Shown one piece after another: positions 45,146 to 53,294 of a stretch of DNA of 64,000 bases (position 1 is its first letter; every line of letters begins with the position of its first letter). The notes beneath the pieces were generated by a model that made no database searches, had not been told where the DNA came from, and saw nothing but the letters and a program-made list of their open reading frames with translations. A program made the position numbers and the translations under genes. The stretch is from Mucilaginibacter pankratovii (GTDB lineage Bacteria; Bacteroidota; Bacteroidia; Sphingobacteriales; Sphingobacteriaceae): positions 62,001-126,000 of the forward strand of contig NZ_JACWMY010000013.1 in NCBI RefSeq assembly GCF_014773265.1. The letters are read 5' to 3'.

Positions 45146-45153
45146 TAAATTTG
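45146..45153 (+). promoter_or_regulatory. Promoter -7 box of the thiolase gene
   Basis: TAAATTTG, a perfect match to TAnnTTTG, 30 bases before the thiolase start. No good -33 TTTG was found 19-21 bases upstream, so the promoter may be weak or need an activator. Confidence 0.45.
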
Positions 45154-45183
45154 CGCCACCAAATATAAAAGGCACTCATCATT

Positions 45184-46362
45184 ATGAAAGAAGTATATAT
45201 CGTATCGGCAACGCGTACCCCTATCGGCAGTTTCGGGGGTAGCCTGGCAAGTTTATCGGCTACACAATTAGGCGCTGTGGCTATCAAATCGGCAGTCGAA
45301 AAAGCTGGCTTGCAACCCTCCGATATCCAGGAAGTATATATAGGCAATGTGCTGTCGGCAAGTTTGGGCCAGGCTCCTGCTACACAGGCTGCAATATTTG
45401 CAGGCCTCCCTTTTATGCCCGCTACTACGGTTAACAAGGTTTGCGCTTCGGGCATGAAAGCTATTATGCTGGCTGCCCAAAGCATCGCCAACGGCGATAA
45501 CGATATTGTACTGGCTGGTGGTATGGAAAGCATGAGCAATGTGCCTTACTACCTGGACAAGGCCCGCAACGGTTACCGTTTAGGCAATGGCCAGATCACC
45601 GACGGCCTGGTGAAAGACGGCCTTTGGGATGTGTATAACGATTACCACATGGGCTCGGCTGCAGAACTTTGCGCCGTAGACTGCAACGTTACCCGCGAAG
45701 AGCAGGATGCTTTTGCCATAGAATCGTACAAACGCGCGCAGGCATCACAAGCAGCCGGTAAGTTTGCCGATGAGATAACCCCGGTTGAACTGAAAGATAA
45801 AAAAGGCGAAGTAACCTTATTTAGCAATGATGAGGAACCTGCTACTGTAAAGTTTGATAAGATCCCTACGCTAAAACCTGTATTTAAAAAGGACGGTACG
45901 GTTACTGCGGCCAATGCTTCAACCCTGAATGATGGCGCCGCTGCCTTAGTTTTAATGAGCAGAGAAAAAGCAGAAGCGATGGGCATCAAACCTTTAGCCA
46001 AAATAGTTTCTTTTGCCGATGCGCAGCAGGCACCTGAGTATTTTACTACAGCGCCCTCAAAAGCTATCCCATTAGCATTGCATAAAGCCGGTGTATCAGC
46101 AGAACAAATTGATTTCTTCGAGATCAACGAAGCTTTCTCCGTAGTATCGGTAGCAAACAATAAATTATTGAATTTAGACCCTGCAAAGGTGAATGTGAAC
46201 GGCGGCGCGGTGGCCATCGGGCACCCGCTGGGCGCTTCGGGCGCGCGTATTATTGTTACGCTGATCCATGTTTTACAGCAGAATGGCGGCAAGCTTGGCG
46301 CGGCCGGTATCTGCAACGGCGGTGGTGGCGCAAGCGCAATGATTATCGAAAATTTACGTTAA
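45184..46362 (+). CDS. Acetyl-CoA C-acetyltransferase (thiolase)
   Basis: A 392-residue thiolase that joins or splits acetoacetyl-CoA. All catalytic residues are visible: Cys87 in NKVCASGMKA, His347 in AIGHPLGASG and Cys377 in GICNGGGGASAM. The length matches biosynthetic and degradative acetoacetyl-CoA thiolases. The neighbours do not form a fatty-acid or ketone pathway, so it appears to be a single gene. The metabolic direction is unknown. Confidence 0.94.
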   Translation: MKEVYIVSATRTPIGSFGGSLASLSATQLGAVAIKSAVEKAGLQPSDIQEVYIGNVLSASLGQAPATQAAIFAGLPFMPATTVNKVCASGMKAIMLAAQSIANGDNDIVLAGGMESMSNVPYYLDKARNGYRLGNGQITDGLVKDGLWDVYNDYHMGSAAELCAVDCNVTREEQDAFAIESYKRAQASQAAGKFADEITPVELKDKKGEVTLFSNDEEPATVKFDKIPTLKPVFKKDGTVTAANASTLNDGAAALVLMSREKAEAMGIKPLAKIVSFADAQQAPEYFTTAPSKAIPLALHKAGVSAEQIDFFEINEAFSVVSVANNKLLNLDPAKVNVNGGAVAIGHPLGASGARIIVTLIHVLQQNGGKLGAAGICNGGGGASAMIIENLR

Positions 46363-46408
46363 CAGGGAATTAGCTGTATTTTAGGTGAATTTTATTGTAA
46401 ACCCATTG

Positions 46409-47335
46409 ATGAGAGTTTTCCTTTTAGCTTTTACTTTTTTATTTATTTCCACGGTTTCCTTCGCTCAGCATTCTGACGACAGCGGCAATCAAAAGCTGTT
46501 GCGCATGTACGAGGATAGCCTGGCTAACCTTGGTAAACGGTTTATAAATGATACCGACGACCTGGCCCGCAAAGCAGCCAACTATAAATTCATCCCTACG
46601 CTGGTATCTGCTTTAAAAGTTAATAATTCCTTCCGGTTCCCCTTCGATTCGGTAAAAAGCGTCAGCATCATCAACGCGCCCGATAACCGTTTTCGTATCA
46701 TCAGCTGGCATGTAATGAATGCCGACGGTAGCTACCGCTTTTATGGCACAATACAAATGAACACCGGCGATAAACTGGTGATGTACCCCCTGGAAGATTA
46801 CTCGCCATTATTAAAAAATCCCGAAGACAGCGTTACCAATAACCGCAAATGGTATGGTGCTCAGTATTATAAGATCATTCGGGTAGATACCAGCAATCCG
46901 TACTACGTTTTATTAGGCTGGAAGGGTAGCACCGTTCGCTCCAATAAAAAGGTGATAGATGTGATCTCTTTCAACAGGGATAACAAACCGGTAATGGGCA
47001 TGGGTGTTTTTAATGGCAACGGCAAAACCCGCAAGCGTGTGGTTTTCGAGTATACCCGCCAGGCATCTATGCTGCTGCGTTACGTGCCCGAGCAAAACCT
47101 CATCGTTTTTGACCACCTGGCCCCGCCCGATCCCAAAATGAAGGACAAGCCCGATACCTTTGGCCCCGACCTGAGTTACGACGGCTATAAATTAAAAGAA
47201 GGCAAATGGGTATTTGTAGAGAACCTGGATATGCGCAACATCCCCCGGCCCGAAGATGTTGATATTATAGACCCGAAAAAGCAGGCGCTTAAAGACAGAG
47301 ACCAGGTGCCGGTACGAAAAACAATCCAGCAGTAA
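46409..47335 (+). CDS. Exported protein of unknown function
   Basis: A 308-residue protein from the ATG at 46409, which directly begins the signal peptide (MRVFLLAFTFLFISTVSFAQ); an earlier GTG frame start at 46385 is less likely. The mature part is beta-rich and hydrophilic, with WYGAQYYKIIRVDT and YVLLGWKGSTVRSNKKVID, and a Pro-rich charged tail. No family was recognised, though similar exported proteins are common in Bacteroidota. It lies 46 bases after the thiolase. Confidence 0.65.
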   Translation: MRVFLLAFTFLFISTVSFAQHSDDSGNQKLLRMYEDSLANLGKRFINDTDDLARKAANYKFIPTLVSALKVNNSFRFPFDSVKSVSIINAPDNRFRIISWHVMNADGSYRFYGTIQMNTGDKLVMYPLEDYSPLLKNPEDSVTNNRKWYGAQYYKIIRVDTSNPYYVLLGWKGSTVRSNKKVIDVISFNRDNKPVMGMGVFNGNGKTRKRVVFEYTRQASMLLRYVPEQNLIVFDHLAPPDPKMKDKPDTFGPDLSYDGYKLKEGKWVFVENLDMRNIPRPEDVDIIDPKKQALKDRDQVPVRKTIQQ

Positions 47336-47390
47336 ACAAACCAATTAACCATCATTGATATACCATTCTGTAATAATTTCGGTATAAAAT

Positions 47391-47419
47391 TTTGGTTTAG
47401 TATAATTATAGTATTTTTA
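47391..47419 (+). promoter_or_regulatory. Promoter of the POT transporter gene
   Basis: TTTG (47391-47394), 17 bases, then TATTTTTA (47412-47419), a near-match to TAnnTTTG with slightly short spacing, 26 bases before the start codon at 47446. A similar TATTTT(T)AGC box recurs upstream of several genes in this half. Confidence 0.4.
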
Positions 47420-47445
47420 GCGCAAATTTTATCCCCACAACAATA

Positions 47446-48951
47446 ATGCAGGAAACCCCGATAGCATCAGAAAAGCCGAAAGGCCGCATCCCCAGAAGTG
47501 TACCCTTTATTATAGGCAACGAATTTGCCGAACGTTTTAGCTTTTACGGAATGCGGAGCATATTGGCCGTGTTCCTGGTGCACCAGTTTTTTAGTCATGA
47601 TGCTACCGCTATAGCCAACGCAAAATCAAACAGTATCAACCATACTTTCTCAACACTGGTATACGCTACACCCCTGCTTGGCGCTATTCTGGCCGATTGG
47701 TTCTTTGGCAAATACCGCGTTATCCTCATCGGCTCGCTTATTTATACCATCGGGCACTTTTTACTCTCGATGTTTGATACCTCTCTTAGTGGTTTCCAAA
47801 CCGGGCTCATCATCATCGCGTTTTCAGCAGGTGCCATCAAATCATGTGTATCAGCCAACGTAGGCGATCAGTTCGATCATAGCAATCAGCATTTAATGAG
47901 CAGCATTTACAGCTGGTTCTACTTCAGCATCAACGCCGGCTCTATGGTAAGTTTGGCTTTGATACCCGTTATTTACGAAAAATGGGGCGCTTCATGGGCA
48001 TTTGGTGTACCGGGTATACTGATGGCTTTGGCAACGCTCATCTTTTTTTCTGGCCGCAAATCATATGTAAAATTACCGCCTAAGGGCATCAATAAAGACA
48101 ACTTTGTATCGGTTAGCCTTTACGCGCTTTCGTGCAAACTCGGCGGAAAGGCAAAAGCTGCCGGCAAAACCGCATGGGAATGCGCAGAAGCGAAATATGG
48201 TGAAGAAAAGGTAGACGGTATAAAAGCAGTTTGGCGCGTTATGGCGGTGTTTGCCTTTATCCCGGTGTTCTGGTCGCTTTGGGATATGAACAGTGCCGAG
48301 TGGGTGCTGCAATCAAAAGAACTTGACCTTAGCCTCGGCATCTTCGGCTGGAAGGTTTTACCATCGCAGATCCAAACCGTAAACGCTTTCTTCCTGCTGG
48401 CGTTCATCCCTATCTTCAACTATGGTTTATACCCGCTGGTACAAAAACTCGGCATTAAATTAACCCCGTTGCGTAAAATTGGCTTTGGCTTGTTTGTAAC
48501 CGGCTTTAGCTTCGTGATCATCGCATTGTTGCAAGAGAAGGTTGATGCGGGCCAGCACCCATCGGTTTGGTGGCAGATATTAGCCTTCGCCATCCTTTCG
48601 GCCGGCGAAGTATTGGTATCTATCACAGGCCTGGAGTATGCTTACACGCAATCTCCTCCATCTATGAAAAGCACCATGACGGCTATCTGGTACTTCACTT
48701 ATTCTATCGGTTCGTTCTTCAACGCAGTGGTAAATAACAGCATCGCCGGTGGTGGTATGTTTAAAAACTTTACCGGTGCATCGTTCTTTTGGCTGTTTGT
48801 GGCCATTTGCTTCGGTTTTGTGGTGGTATTTGTTATTGTGAGCCCTTTCATTAAAGAAAAAGCGTACCTGGCCGCCGATGTACTGGCAAAAGGTATGGAT
48901 ATCCGCGACGATCATACCAGCAAAATTCATCCCGATAACCCTATCGTATAA
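47446..48951 (+). CDS. POT-family proton-coupled peptide transporter
   Basis: A 501-residue major facilitator protein with about 12-14 membrane helices. The POT signature is present near the start: NEFAERFSFYGMRSIL corresponds to the ExxERFxYY motif of peptide transporters. The helices contain SAGAIKSCVSANVGDQF. It imports di- and tripeptides with protons. It could use peptides released in the periplasm, but it lies outside the island and is probably housekeeping. A terminator (49024-49053) follows. Confidence 0.92.
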   Translation: MQETPIASEKPKGRIPRSVPFIIGNEFAERFSFYGMRSILAVFLVHQFFSHDATAIANAKSNSINHTFSTLVYATPLLGAILADWFFGKYRVILIGSLIYTIGHFLLSMFDTSLSGFQTGLIIIAFSAGAIKSCVSANVGDQFDHSNQHLMSSIYSWFYFSINAGSMVSLALIPVIYEKWGASWAFGVPGILMALATLIFFSGRKSYVKLPPKGINKDNFVSVSLYALSCKLGGKAKAAGKTAWECAEAKYGEEKVDGIKAVWRVMAVFAFIPVFWSLWDMNSAEWVLQSKELDLSLGIFGWKVLPSQIQTVNAFFLLAFIPIFNYGLYPLVQKLGIKLTPLRKIGFGLFVTGFSFVIIALLQEKVDAGQHPSVWWQILAFAILSAGEVLVSITGLEYAYTQSPPSMKSTMTAIWYFTYSIGSFFNAVVNNSIAGGGMFKNFTGASFFWLFVAICFGFVVVFVIVSPFIKEKAYLAADVLAKGMDIRDDHTSKIHPDNPIV

Positions 48952-49023
48952 AATATTTACGCGCCTAAGGCGTTTGCATTTAAGGCAACAAATAGCGTGT
49001 AAAGAAAATATTACTTAAAAATT

Positions 49024-49053
49024 ACAGGATTGCTAAAGCTTTCCTGTTTTTTT
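49024..49053 (+). terminator. Terminator after the POT gene
   Basis: ACAGGA (49024-49029) pairs with TCCTGT (49042-49047), with an extra GCT/AGC inner pairing, followed by seven T. It lies about 70 bases after the stop codon. Confidence 0.7.
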
Positions 49054-49119
49054 ATTTCGAACCATTACAAATTGGGTTATTTTAGCCGTTTACATTTACC
49101 TCATTTCAATTATTGATAA

Positions 49120-49851
49120 GTGCCGGATAGTATAGTAATTATACCTACCTATAACGAAAAGGAAAACATCGAAAGGATGATCCACAAGGTGTTTTCGCTT
49201 GTGCACGATTTCCATTTACTCATCATCGACGATGGTTCGCCCGATGGCACCGCCAGGATTGTCAGATCTTTACAGCGCGATTACGGCGAGAAGCTTTTCA
49301 TTGTAGAGCGAGCGGGCAAACTGGGTTTAGGCACGGCCTACATCCACGGTTTTAAATGGGCAATTGCCAACCATTACGATTATATCTTTGAGATGGATGC
49401 CGATTTTTCGCATAACCCCGATGACCTGCTGCGCCTGCGACAGGCATGTATAGATGATAACGATGCGGTTATCGGCTCGCGGTACATTAAGGGTGTAAAT
49501 GTGGTTAACTGGCCCATGAGCCGCGTGCTGATGAGCTATTTCGCATCCGTTTACGTGCGTTTTATTACGGGTATAGATATCCAGGACTCTACCGCCGGCT
49601 TTATGTGTTACCGGCGCAAGGTGCTCGAAACCATCGAACTGGATAAGGTGAAGTTTGTAGGCTACGCCTTCCAGATAGAAATGAAGTTCACCACCATTAA
49701 ACATGGTTTCAGGGTAAAAGAGATCCCCATCATCTTTACCGACCGGACCGCCGGCACTTCCAAAATGTCAAAAGGCATTTTCAAAGAAGCCGTGTTTGGC
49801 GTACTGCAAATGAAATTCAATAGCATTTTCAGGAAGTATCCCGAGGGGTGA
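49120..49851 (+). CDS. Polyprenol-monophosphomannose synthase-like glycosyltransferase (GT2)
   Basis: A 243-residue family-2 glycosyltransferase starting at a GTG (49120). Typical motifs: IIPTYNEKENIERMIHKV at the start, the metal-binding FEMDADFSHNP near residue 95 and SRYIKGVNV and FTDRTAGTSKM later. Such enzymes load a sugar, usually mannose, onto a polyprenyl phosphate carrier at the membrane. The C-terminus lacks the membrane helices of the two-domain type. A weak promoter box lies about 35 bases upstream. Confidence 0.88.
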   Translation: MPDSIVIIPTYNEKENIERMIHKVFSLVHDFHLLIIDDGSPDGTARIVRSLQRDYGEKLFIVERAGKLGLGTAYIHGFKWAIANHYDYIFEMDADFSHNPDDLLRLRQACIDDNDAVIGSRYIKGVNVVNWPMSRVLMSYFASVYVRFITGIDIQDSTAGFMCYRRKVLETIELDKVKFVGYAFQIEMKFTTIKHGFRVKEIPIIFTDRTAGTSKMSKGIFKEAVFGVLQMKFNSIFRKYPEG

Positions 49852-49860
49852 GGTTAGGTC

Positions 49861-49957
49861 GAAAGGTAAAGGGTTAAAGGTAAAAGGTTATAGCGCCGAA
49901 TAAATCTTAATACTGCATCGAAAAAACAAAACCTTTTACCTTTCGCCTTTAACCTTT
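49861..49957. repeat. Imperfect inverted repeat of AAAGGT units
   Basis: Two 29-base arms (49861-49889 and 49929-49957) are near-complements, with about four mismatches, and each is itself built of degenerate AAAGG(T) units. It lies between the GT2 and ruvB genes and could act as a terminator or be a dispersed intergenic repeat. Confidence 0.65.
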
Positions 49958-49985
49958 CTCCTAAAAATTACTAATTTCGTTGGCA

Positions 49986-51008
49986 ATGAATGAAAATCTT
50001 GACCCGGAACGTGAGCGCCTCTCTCCTGCCGAACGCGATATAGAAAAAGTATTGCGCCCGCAGGCTTTTGAAGATTTTACGGGGCAGCATAAGATATTAG
50101 CCAACTTAAAAATATTTGTACAGGCGGCCCGCCAGCGTGGCGAAGCGCTGGACCATGTGCTGCTGCACGGCCCTCCCGGGCTGGGCAAAACCACCCTCTC
50201 GCACATTGTGGCCAACGAAATGGGCGTCGGTATTAAAATAACATCGGGCCCGGTACTTGATAAACCGGGCGACCTGGCCGGCCTGCTCACCAACCTGGAG
50301 ACGGGCGACATCCTTTTTATTGACGAGATCCACCGCCTGAGTCCGCTGGTAGAAGAATACCTGTACTCAGCCATGGAAGATTTTAAGATAGATATTATGC
50401 TGGAGAGCGGGCCAAACGCGCGTTCGGTGCAGATCTCACTCAACCCCTTCACCCTTGTTGGTGCAACCACCCGCTCGGGATTACTTACTGCGCCATTACG
50501 GGCAAGGTTTGGCATCAACGCCAGGCTGGAATATTACGACGCAAAACTTTTAACCACCATCGTTTTACGCTCCTCATCCATATTAAAAACCCCCATCAGC
50601 GATGAAGGCGCCTACGAAATTGCGCGCCGTAGCCGCGGTACACCCCGTATTGCCAACGCCCTGCTGCGCCGTACGCGGGATTTTGCCCAGATAAAGGGAG
50701 ATGGCAACATTGATACCGCCATTGCCAAATACGCTTTGAATGCCCTTAACGTAGATGAGCACGGGCTGGACGAGATGGATAACCGCATTCTTACAACCAT
50801 TATAGATAAATTTAAAGGTGGCCCTGTGGGCTTAAAAACCATAGCCACCGCCGTCGGCGAAGAAGAGGGTACTATAGAAGAAGTTTACGAACCTTTTTTG
50901 ATTCAGGAAGGTTTTTTAATGCGAACAGCCCGTGGCCGCGAGGCAACCGAAGCCGCTTATAAGCATTTAGGCAGGATAAAACTGGGCGGTAATCCGTCAT
51001 TATTTTAA
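49986..51008 (+). CDS. ruvB: Holliday junction branch-migration helicase RuvB
   Basis: A 340-residue AAA+ ATPase from the ATG at 49986 (two codons after a TTG). Walker A HGPPGLGKTTLS (~57), Walker B DILFIDEIHRLSP (~105), the sensor ATTRSGLLTAPLRARFG and the C-terminal winged-helix domain (EEEGTIEEVYEPFLIQEG then RTARGREATEAAYKHLG) are all present, so the protein appears intact. It drives branch migration with RuvA during recombination repair. No ruvA or ruvC is adjacent. A conserved core gene, it supports this half being native chromosome. Confidence 0.97.
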   Translation: MNENLDPERERLSPAERDIEKVLRPQAFEDFTGQHKILANLKIFVQAARQRGEALDHVLLHGPPGLGKTTLSHIVANEMGVGIKITSGPVLDKPGDLAGLLTNLETGDILFIDEIHRLSPLVEEYLYSAMEDFKIDIMLESGPNARSVQISLNPFTLVGATTRSGLLTAPLRARFGINARLEYYDAKLLTTIVLRSSSILKTPISDEGAYEIARRSRGTPRIANALLRRTRDFAQIKGDGNIDTAIAKYALNALNVDEHGLDEMDNRILTTIIDKFKGGPVGLKTIATAVGEEEGTIEEVYEPFLIQEGFLMRTARGREATEAAYKHLGRIKLGGNPSLF

Positions 51009-51172
51009 CATTTTTCGCCGAATGGTGATTTTTATCAAAGGTTAAATATTTACCACTCAAGCAATTAAAATGTGTATAAATTACACAATGTGATACTTTT
51101 TTAACATTAAAACATTATTGGGTTTGCGGTTGTAGTATATTTTTTATTACTTGCCGCTACCAATAACAGCCT

Positions 51173-51766
51173 ATGTTAGACGTATTACCTTGCGAAAACG
51201 ACTTGCTTTTGAGAGTTGCAGATGGAGATGAACATGCCTTTAGCGAACTGTTCAATACCCATCACCAGCTTTTAGGTACGCATATTTACCGAATCACAGG
51301 TTCGGCCGAATTGGCCGAAGAAGTGGTGCAGGATGTTTTCCTGAAGATCTGGCTCAGCCGCGAAAGCCTTGCCGCTGTACAGCATTTCCGGGCTTATTTA
51401 TTTGTAATTTCTAAAAACCATGCGCTCAACTGCCTGCGAAAGCTTGCCAAAGAACGTCTCCGCCAAAAAACCATCGAAGAAAACGCGATGGCGCTGATCC
51501 CCGAAGAGAATAGCGGCTTAGATGCTTATTACAGCCTGCTCGACGAGGCTATCGATCACCTGCCGCCGCAGCAGCAAAAAGTATACCTGCTTAGCCGCCA
51601 CAAGCGCCTGAAGTATGATGAGATAGCAAACCAGATGGGCATCTCGCGCGAAACCGTGAAGAAATACCTGCAGGCATCTACCCATTCTATCACCAATTTT
51701 GTACAGTCGAACATGGACATGTCGGCTGTTATTGCGCTTGCCGCAATTATTTTGAAAAAAAATTAA
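51173..51766 (+). CDS. ECF-type RNA polymerase sigma factor
   Basis: A 197-residue sigma-70 factor of the Bacteroides expansion type. Region 2 shows AEEVVQDVFLKIWLSRE, and region 4 shows the helix-turn-helix KYDEIANQMGISRETVKKYL. It opens the polysaccharide utilization locus and is paired with the FecR-type anti-sigma gene 89 bases downstream. Confidence 0.93.
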   Translation: MLDVLPCENDLLLRVADGDEHAFSELFNTHHQLLGTHIYRITGSAELAEEVVQDVFLKIWLSRESLAAVQHFRAYLFVISKNHALNCLRKLAKERLRQKTIEENAMALIPEENSGLDAYYSLLDEAIDHLPPQQQKVYLLSRHKRLKYDEIANQMGISRETVKKYLQASTHSITNFVQSNMDMSAVIALAAIILKKN

Positions 51767-51855
51767 GAAGCAATACCCCCTTTTTATTTGCCTTTTGTGT
51801 CTTTAACATAAAGCTCCCCGGCTTTTATACACTGCCAATTTTTGAACAAGATTTA

Positions 51856-53049
51856 ATGAAAACATCCAGGTTGAGGTTGCAATACCTTTTTGATAAATAT
51901 TATAACCAAACGGCCACTCCGCAAGAGCGCGACGAACTGTTTGCTATAATAGATGCCGGCAAGTGCGATGAGGAACTGTCACGCTACATTCGCCAGGCCT
52001 GGGACGAGCTTAAACCGGGAGAGCCATTATTTGATCCCGAGAGATCAAGCGCCATTTTAAAGAATATATTAGGCTCCGCCGATGCGGATACCAGCAAAAA
52101 ACCAGGCAAGCCATTGATTCTATGGGGCAAAATAGCGGCGGCGGCAGTGATGTTATTGTTCGTTGGCTTTTGCGCGCACAAGTACCTACGACAAAAAAAA
52201 ACTGTGCAGACACAGGCCGTAGTGGTAAAGCGCCCTGCGCATGATGCCTTACCAGGCGGCAACAAAGCCATACTTACCCTCGCCAATGGCAAAACCATTG
52301 TTTTAGATAACGCCCAAAACGGCACGCTTGCCAAACAAGGCGCCACCATAGTTAAAAAAACCGCCGACGGCCAATTGCTGTATAACGCAGCCGCCATAGC
52401 CGACAATAACCCTACCCCATCCATCAATACCATAGTAACCCCGCGCGGCGGGCAGTACCAAATTATTTTGCCCGATGGCACTAAAGTTTGGCTGAACGCG
52501 GCTTCTTCGCTGCGCTTTCCTACGTTTTTTACTGGTAAAACCCGTGAGGTGAACATCACCGGTGAGGCATATTTTGAAGTGGCTAAAAACCCGGCGATGC
52601 CATTTAAAGTTAAAACCAACCGGGCCGAAATTGAGGTATTAGGCACCCATTTCAACATAATGGCCTACGATGATGAGGCCACCATGAAAACCACCCTGCT
52701 GGAAGGCGCGGTGAATATCAAAAGCGGCAGCTTTAATGCAAGGCTGAAACCCGGCCAGCAGGCCCAGATAACCGCCAACGGCCAAAGCAAAGTGGTTGAT
52801 GATGTAGACGTAGACGACGAAACCGCCTGGAAGAACGGCATCTTCCAGTTCAGGGATGCGGGGATAGATATGATACTGCGCCAGGCATCGCGCTGGTACG
52901 ATGTAGATGTGGTTTACAAAGGTAAGATACCCCACCGCGAATTTAATGGCCGTATAGCACGCAATGTCAAAGCATCGGAGTTGCTGAATATGCTGGAGTA
53001 TACCGGCGTAAAATTAAAAATTGAAGGAAAGAACATCATTGTTTTATAA
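51856..53049 (+). CDS. FecR-family anti-sigma factor
   Basis: A 397-residue membrane protein with a cytoplasmic sigma-binding N-terminus, one membrane helix (~90-110, KIAAAAVMLLFVGFCAHK) and a periplasmic FecR domain (~190-290) with LPDGTKVWLNAASSLRFP and VNITGEAYFEVAKNPAMP. A C-terminal DUF4974-like domain holds LLNMLEYTGVKLKIEG. It should pass the STN signal of the SusC at 53295-56699 to the sigma factor. Confidence 0.92.
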   Translation: MKTSRLRLQYLFDKYYNQTATPQERDELFAIIDAGKCDEELSRYIRQAWDELKPGEPLFDPERSSAILKNILGSADADTSKKPGKPLILWGKIAAAAVMLLFVGFCAHKYLRQKKTVQTQAVVVKRPAHDALPGGNKAILTLANGKTIVLDNAQNGTLAKQGATIVKKTADGQLLYNAAAIADNNPTPSINTIVTPRGGQYQIILPDGTKVWLNAASSLRFPTFFTGKTREVNITGEAYFEVAKNPAMPFKVKTNRAEIEVLGTHFNIMAYDDEATMKTTLLEGAVNIKSGSFNARLKPGQQAQITANGQSKVVDDVDVDDETAWKNGIFQFRDAGIDMILRQASRWYDVDVVYKGKIPHREFNGRIARNVKASELLNMLEYTGVKLKIEGKNIIVL

Positions 53050-53134
53050 CCAGCCAAAAAAACACCCAATACATATTTACCAATATCCACCTTTAAAAAA
53101 CGCATCATGACAGAAGAACTACGACGAAAACCAA

Positions 53135-53219
53135 GTTAGCCCGCAAGGCGAACCCGGTTGGGCTAAACGTACCAACAGATCATAAAAAAACCGGGAAGTG
53201 TTTCGACCCACTTCTCCGG
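53135..53219 (+). promoter_or_regulatory. Two hairpins in the SusC leader
   Basis: In the 245-bp gene-free stretch between FecR and SusC: TTAGCCC (53136-53142) pairs with GGGCTAA (53160-53166), and CCGGGAAGTG (53191-53200) with CACTTCTCCGG (53209-53219, one bulge). No T run follows, so control of translation or mRNA stability is more likely than termination. Confidence 0.45.
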
Positions 53220-53294
53220 CTAAATATCTGGGTTCCCCAACCATCGCAATCAGACGAATTGAAACTTAATGTTTAACCCAAACTCTACAAACTT

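Noticed and set aside
45642..46316. Long minus-strand frame of 224 codons
   Set aside because: It is antisense to the well-supported thiolase gene, and composition explains it.
49861..49957. CRISPR-like array of AAAGG units
   Set aside because: The units are short, degenerate and without regular spacers, and the whole forms an inverted repeat; no cas genes are present.
51984..52658. Minus-strand frame of 224 codons inside FecR
   Set aside because: Antisense shadow of a convincing FecR gene.
53107..53139. Ten-codon leader peptide before SusC
   Set aside because: No ribosome-binding or coding signal supports it, and its end falls in a hairpin by chance.
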